Source: Metaphire vulgaris (lineage: Eukaryota > Annelida > Clitellata > Crassiclitellata > Megascolecidae). From it: a stretch of 64,000 bases of DNA. Within the stretch, counting starts at the first letter, position 1; each line of letters begins with the position of its first letter. The stretch spans positions 12,387,845 through 12,451,844 of the forward strand of contig CM030852.1 of the NCBI GenBank assembly GCA_018105865.1, in the 5' to 3' direction. The position numbers and the translations under genes were made by a program. The notes under the pieces were generated by a model. The model did not search any database. It saw only the letters and a list, made by a program, of their open reading frames with translations, and was not told the origin of the DNA. Positions 58,641 to 64,000 of this stretch are shown here, piece by piece.

Positions 58641-59258
58641 TGACTACAATACATCCTTGTTTTCCTCAAACTCGTCTAAATGTTTTATTACACTACTAGG
58701 TGCTTACCCGTCAAAAATGACGGGGGAGATTGGCTGTTTTACCATCCGAATTTGCGCAAATACAATAGCATTTTGCGCAATTAATTGTCCTTAACTCGCC
58801 ACCTTTTCCTCCAACCGAGTTAACGCCCATTCGCATGAATTTTCTGAAACTTGATAGTCACGGTAAGTGTAATGATTTGGCAGTGTCGAACGACATGCAG
58901 TGCTTGATTCTCTTGTTTGCTGTGCTGCTTTTTCACGCCGAGCAACAGCCTGCTCCTCATTCTCACTTGATTGTCGCAAACCTCGTGAACGCTGGACTTT
59001 TTTTGTTTTGCACGGACGGTTAGAAAGAGGAATAAAAAAGCTAAATAATGGTGCAAACCTCATCTTCTTACCTCTTATATAGCCTGAGATATAGCAAATT
59101 CAAAAAAATTAGGAAACTTTCTCAGAATTCAAAACTTTCGCGAAATTCACCGATAATACTTATGTTCAAACCATAGTGCGTAGATTAAATTCCCAGTACG
59201 GTGATTTATGTCTGAAAATTTAATCCCCACTTGAAGGGTTAAATTTTAAAAATAAGTA
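58641..59258. other. Stretch without supported gene
   Basis: Short frames on both strands around 58791-59082 have no recognised domain. Confidence 0.35.
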
Positions 59259-59625
59259 TTGAGTTTAGGAAGGAGTAAATAAATATATAATAACGGGGCA
59301 GGGCATTGGGAGTGTGAAAGGGAGGTTTGGGAGGAGGGAAGTGGGTTGTACGGGTTTTGGAGCAGCGTTGTGTAGGTTTGGGAACGGGGGTTTGGGGCCG
59401 GTGGGGTAGGGCGGAGCGGTGATGGGTTGGAGCCAGGGGCGATTGGGAGAGAGATGGGGAGAGGGAAGGGGGTTGGGAGAGGAATGGAGAGAGGGAAGGG
59501 GAACGGGGGTTTGGGGCATTTGGGGTAGGGCGGGTCGAGGATGGGTTGGGGGGGGGGAGGGATGGGGCCTGGGCGATTGGGAAAAGGGATGGGAGAGGAA
59601 GGGGAACGGGGATTTGAGCTGCAAT
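59259..59625. repeat. G-rich minisatellite
   Basis: About 360 bases of GGGAGAGGAA, GGGGTTTGGGG and GGTTGGAG units on the plus strand. The strand could form G-quadruplexes. Pro-rich minus-strand frames here are artefacts. Confidence 0.8.
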
Positions 59626-59759
59626 TAAGACGCTTCGTTAAACGCTGCGTTATTTTATACCGTTTTGATTAAACAATTTCGTTGTTATGGCAACAGCGTC
59701 TTGCAAAATCTGCCATGTATCGTGACCGACAGACAGACCGGACATCGAGAATTATATAA

Positions 59760-59930
59760 TAAGATATTTTATTATATTGCTTTAGGCCTACAAAGCTTCA
59801 TTGAACCAAAATAGAATCAACGTCAAAAGCGTTCAGCCTAACTTCTTAAATACATTCATATTGAAACAGAATAATTTGACACTGTATAGGCCTACTTGGT
59901 ATATTTATGGCCATTTGGATTAAATGTTCC
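59760..59930. repeat. Array upstream block, close copy of 47460-47590
   Basis: TTTAGGCCTACAAAGCTTC to GCGTTCAGCCTA with very few differences. No exon 1 follows. Confidence 0.75.
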
Positions 59931-60084
59931 TGCATGGATGACCCCCCTTTTGGCTATGGGTACTTCATACAAAGATTAAGCGCCTATGAATCAGGCGTTA
60001 CTGCGGTGCTGCTTTTGAAAGCAGGATCGAAGTGAATACATGAATGCTATAATTTATCTTACCTCCTGCTACTTTTGACTAATT

Positions 60085-60170
60085 TCTGACAGGCTCGGCG
60101 GGCCAAATAAAGAGGCTCGGCGGGTCCCATTCTGGCCCGCGGGCCACGGGTTGGACAACCCTGGTCTATA
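60085..60170. mobile_element. hAT-like element end
   Basis: GGCGGGTCCCATTCTGGCCC, then GGGCCACGGGTTGGACAACC. Inverse of the start of the element at 61456 (CAGGATTGTCCAAC). Only one end recognised. Confidence 0.6.
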
Positions 60171-60309
60171 TGGTCCAACCCTGGTCCACTTTCCTTATGT
60201 GCTTGAATGAAGTTCATTTTGAAAACTTTTGGTTACAAGAAAATTGAAGGTTGGGCAGTTGCAAGACATCGGTTTCATTCATTTTTTAAATTCATAAAGT
60301 CAATTTAAA

Positions 60310-60850
60310 GGCGCATTAATTGTCTAGTGCGCCTCGGCCGTTTTCCTAAACAAGTATGTCTTTAATCTGTTCAAGAACATTTCTCGTGACATGGTTTCAT
60401 CGCGCAAGTGAGCAGTTAGATCATTCCACAGTTTTGGACCGCGTACTCGGAAAGTGCAATCGCCCATCCTGGTTTTGGTTCTTGGTGTCTGGAGGATACG
60501 AATGGTATTTGATCTTAATTCCCTTGTACGACCCTGGTTCCTTAGCAGTTGACAATGCCTGGTGAGGTATTGAGGTGCTTCGGGTCGTAGGCACTTGTCA
60601 ACTAGAGATAGAATTTTGAATTCGATGCTTTGTGCAACCGGTAACCAGTGGAGGGTCCGGAGAGTAGGCGACGCATGGTGCCTTCGGTTGGTCCGTGTGA
60701 GTAATCGTGCAGCTGAGTTTTGTACGACCTGGAGCCTTTTTATTTGCATGTCGGTGGCATATGGCAATAGACTATTGCAAATAGTCAAAGCGCGTAGCAA
60801 TGAATGCGTGTACTAAAGCCTTCGACGCATCTTCGGTCAATGAGTCTAAA
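60310..60850 (-). mobile_element. LINE ORF2 C-terminus
   Basis: 158 codons on the minus strand: ALTICNSLLPYATDMQIKRL, QVVQNSAARLLTR, LHWLPVAQSIEFKIL and FRVRGPKLWNDLTAHLR, ending NRLKTYLFRK. Typical CR1/L2-like C-terminal domain, one of the best-preserved LINE pieces in the window. Confidence 0.88.
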
Positions 60851-61455
60851 ATTACAGTTAGTTGTCTCAGTTGGTAGAAACTTCCAGAGAAAATTTTGCT
60901 AACCTGTTGAGTCATGGTGAGTTGTGAGTTTGAATATATGTATGTTTTTTTAAAAATGCGATTGTACTTTCGCGTTTTCGTCGGGTCTGTTCGCGATGGG
61001 TTGGGTGCGCAGACAGGAATTTCATTTGGGTTGGGTTGGAAAGTTGGTGGGTCGGGTTATGTTTGGGTCAAATAAACCGACCCATGGACAATTCTGCCTA
61101 CAGCTCGGATATAAGCAATAAAGTTATCGGAACAGAAGGATGGCTTTTCTACAGCAAAACGTTCGTAAATCTTTCAATTACAATGCATTCATTGTCACTC
61201 TCAGACACCAGACTTATTGTCCCGCTATATATTTATAGGCTTGATTAATGAGAAAACTGCATTTATTCAAATGAAAACGGTTACAGAGAAAAGTCATAGC
61301 GCTCTATTAGCAACGCATCACTCGAAATGTCGTCATACAACGCTAGAGACAATTTTTGTAATCGTTTGACGTCAAGACCACAAATGGTTTTAATCAATTC
61401 CCATCATGGCATGACGCACGATCTTAAAAATGACGCCCGTTTTCATACTCTAGAT

Positions 61456-62443
61456 CAGGATTGTCCAACTGGCGGCCCGCGGGCCGGATCCGGCCCGCGG
61501 ACCAGTTTCATCCGGCCCGCCACCGAGTTTGCTATAGGACCGGTAATTATTACCGTTATTTTATAGGACTATACTTGGACTAGGAGGTTACCAAATTGCT
61601 TACTTATCCACACTACAGGTGACGGCGGTTATTAAACTCACTTATGTGCTACTTATTACTAACTTGCTTACATTTGTCATCTCGCTGCAAGTCTCGTTCT
61701 CGCTCAGTTAAAATTTGACGCCGTTTTCAGCAGTTTGCTAATGTAATAACACTGTCGTTTCTTGTATACGACTTGGGGCCACAAGCATTGATATTGACAT
61801 TGCTGGCATTGTCAGAGAAAAACCTTTTTCCGCAGTGCTCGCGGAGATTAGAAAGATTAGAAAGTTTACAATCAATAGAATAGAATGGATCATTAGATTG
61901 AAATTGAACAGAATCAATCGAATGACTGTCACTAGTCTTACTAAGTCTAACTAAGACACCGAGTCGGTAGAATACTAATACTTACTACTTAATTTTAACT
62001 GGAATACTATGTTAAAAGTATAATATTATAGCAAATAGCTGTCTATAGCATTTACCACCGAAATATTTTATTTATTTATTGGTTAACACTTAGGCCTAGT
62101 CTTACATTAGTCTTGTTTTCAGTAGCGTCATTTCACACTTTTCTTAGGGGTCAAGACATTTTGTGGCAATTTTTTAACAATTTTTGGCCAATATTTTGCA
62201 CATTTCACATTTATTTATTTATTTATTTAATACATTATTTTTCATTTCCTTGAGGCCACGGCACCTTCCCTGCCCCCCATCCCTAAATGACGCCTCTGCT
62301 TATTATTATTATAACAGTTTTATATGGCATGCCATACATTTATCATAATTATGCAATATTAAGTGCTACAAAACTTGCTTGGCCCGCCAAGGGTCTAAAC
62401 ATTTTTGTGCGGCCCGCAAGAGCATGAAGGTTGGACAACGCTG
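61456..62443. mobile_element. hAT element with CGGCCCGC-rich ends
   Basis: Starts CAGGATTGTCCAACTGGC and ends GGTTGGACAACGCTG. Flanks are CTCTAGAT and ATCTAGAT (7 of 8). 988 bp. No transposase recognised. A family-3 MITE copy lies inside at 62120-62298. Confidence 0.85.
62120..62298. mobile_element. MITE family 3, copy 2 (nested)
   Basis: Starts CAGTAGCGTCATTT and ends AAATGACGCCTCTG. Internal deletion relative to the copy at 51490. The target duplication is imperfect. Confidence 0.7.
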
Positions 62444-62455
62444 ATCTAGATAGTG

Positions 62456-62745
62456 TCTGTGGGGATTTTAAATGCATGGTTCATTCTATCAAAGACTATG
62501 ACCATTGTAGCAAAATACGGACCATTGGCAAGTGGGGGGCGCAAAACTTCTAATCATGGGGGCCAACCATTTGTTGCTTAATGTATGTAGCATTAAGTAT
62601 AGGGTCCCAACTCAAAAGTCTAAACCCCTGGGCCCCGGTGGAGCCGCCACTGCCGCGAAGCCTGGACCAATCAAAATTAAATAGGATACGTGTCGGCCAA
62701 TTTGTCCTTTTCCATAACACAGGCCGACACATATTGTTACGAGTA
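62456..62745. repeat. Block V copy split by a family-2 MITE fragment
   Basis: GGGGATTTTAAATGCATGG to GTAGCAAAATAC, then MITE-like sequence from about 62539 ending GGAGCCGCCACTG at 62653, then block V resumes with CGCGAAGCCTGGACCAATC. Confidence 0.6.
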
Positions 62746-62847
62746 ATCAAATATTCATGAATGATATAATTCAGCTGATATTACAGCGCCCTGTTGATTA
62801 AGATTTCATGTTCTAATTACTGTATAAAGCTATGTTCTGTTCCATGG

Positions 62848-63115
62848 GGACGCTCAGACGTTAACTGCAGGGCACAGTAATTGAAGGCGAATGACGTCTT
62901 TACGGCCTTTCATGTTTGACTTGATATGTCACTACAATACATCGTTTTCAAATAAACATCTTGACATAATTTATTATGTTGCGACAGACCTACGGCACTT
63001 TTAATATTTGAATAAATATTGAGGCAGAATAAGCTTGGGCAGTAGTTTGTGAAGCCGCGGCTAATTGCTTTCCTGACTAAGTAACAGTTGAGAGTTAAAT
63101 CGCTTTTCAGGCGAA
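62848..63115 (+). promoter_or_regulatory. Upstream region and 5' UTR of copy C
   Basis: GCTCAGACGTTAACTGCAGG, then the ACCTACGGC(A)..TTGAATAAAT stretch and GTGAAGCCGCGGCTAA, to the ATG. Parallel to the upstream regions of copies A and B. Confidence 0.45.
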
Positions 63116-63239
63116 ATGTCGTCTTTTTTCTTTCGAGCGATGATTCTTCTGTTGGTCGTTGATTTAAATCGATCGTTTGCTTCGAAATACCACGACAAAG
63201 GCACCGACACAGAATATGAAGTGACATCAGTGGAGAAAA
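63116..63239 (+). CDS. Secreted propeller family, copy C exon 1
   Basis: ATG, then SSFFFRAMILLLVVDLNRSF, a signal peptide identical to copy A, then one module KYHDKGTDTEYEVTSVEK and donor GTAAGT at phase 1. Exon 2 would be expected beyond the right edge; within 760 bases no propeller coding is seen. Confidence 0.75.
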
Positions 63240-63436
63240 GTAAGTCATTATAAAGCAAGATAAGAATGCAATATATTCGTCAAATTGTGCATTTTAGTCA
63301 CAGTAAATCTGTCACTAACAATTTGAAATACGATGCTCGCCTTCAAAGGACAAATGACATCCACAGTGTATCTAATTACCTGAAGGATATGTAATTGGAC
63401 TAACAGTCCAACATTTCGTTTGAGGTACTCAAAATC

Positions 63437-63960
63437 CAGGGATGTAGTCCTCGAGACCGCGGTCTTGGTCTCGAGACCGCTCGAGACCGATTTTTTGTGG
63501 TCTTGGTCTTGTCTTGGTCTCGACTGCTAAGGTCTTGGTCTTGGTCTTGGTCTCGGTAATGGCGGTCTTGGTCTCGGTCTCGGTCTTGAAGAATTGGTCT
63601 CGGAAATTTTTCGAGACCACTATATTATTATAAGAAATATCGCGGTACGTAACAACTGGGCGACGAACGACGGATACGATCGAGTATAGGTTGGAGGGGA
63701 GGGGTCACAGGGAAGGGGTGGGCGGGAGCGTTGTAGGAGGAGTGAGGATGGGTGTGCGAGAAGGGAAGAGGAGGACTAAGAGGAGAGGAGGAGGATGGGT
63801 GGTTAAGAAGAATGGAAATGTAGGTAAGTTGTATTAAGCTATATAGAATAAGTCTATCAATAAAACGATACAGCAAAGCAGTTGTCAATCATCATGGATT
63901 AGAAACATGTTGGCAAACATCGCTCAGCCGTAGATCGCCTTTGAACTAAAACATTTGTAA
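63437..63960. repeat. GAGACC/GGTCTTGG repeat element, copy 2
   Basis: Same start (GGGATGTAGTCCTCGAGACC), repeat body and unique end as 47613-48035. It includes an extra CGAGACCACTATATTATTAT and GGAGGGGAGGGG stretch. Confidence 0.88.
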
Positions 63961-64000
63961 CCCTCCCCTTAGAAAGCAACTAAAGAATTTACGGATTTAT

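Noticed and set aside
59265..59624. 119-codon Pro/Ser-rich frame
   Set aside because: It is the complement of the G-rich minisatellite with no other support.

Overview
The window is a piece of an invertebrate animal genome, not a prokaryote or a virus. The evidence is: genes split into exons with GT-AG (and two GC-AG) splice sites and consistent reading phases; an innexin gap-junction gene; CARD and other death-fold domains; a C-type lectin-like gene; and large amounts of LINE debris, short inverted-repeat transposons with 8-bp target duplications, tRNA-derived SINEs and trinucleotide microsatellites. An innexin alongside a tandem array of secreted lineage-specific genes would suit a marine protostome or similar invertebrate, but the species cannot be named from the sequence.

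Layout. 1-2.9 kb holds relics of a transposon-encoded protein family. 5.9-9.2 kb (minus) is a two-exon innexin with a one-base frameshift. 12.6-23.5 kb (minus) is an eight-exon gene whose exons join in phase into about 890 residues: CARD, CARD, a TRADD-N-like domain, an F-box-like stretch, a third CARD, a second TRADD-N-like domain and a C-terminal beta-propeller. 31.9-34.4 kb (plus) is a three-exon secreted C-type lectin-like gene. From about 39.7 kb to the right edge lies a tandem array (plus) of a secreted beta-propeller family: a split relic, copy A (41.7-44.1 kb), copy B (52.1-54.0 kb), a relic first exon (58.0 kb) and the first exon of copy C (63.1 kb), with spacing of 10.3 and 11.0 kb.

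The most unusual items are two. The CARD/TRADD-N/propeller gene has an architecture I do not recognise, with two CARD-TRADD-N modules in series. The secreted array has a propeller that appears related to the propeller at the end of the CARD gene. Reading them as intracellular and extracellular parts of an immune or self-sensing repertoire is inference only.

The remainder is a record of nested mobile elements: a three-level nest at 54.5-56.4 kb, a LINE interrupted by two different DNA transposons at 36.6-39.2 kb, several short elements with perfect 8-bp target duplications, and one insertion whose empty site is preserved elsewhere in the window. Two reading-frame breaks (innexin and copy A) fall in homopolymer runs, so assembly error must be considered for them before pseudogenisation.
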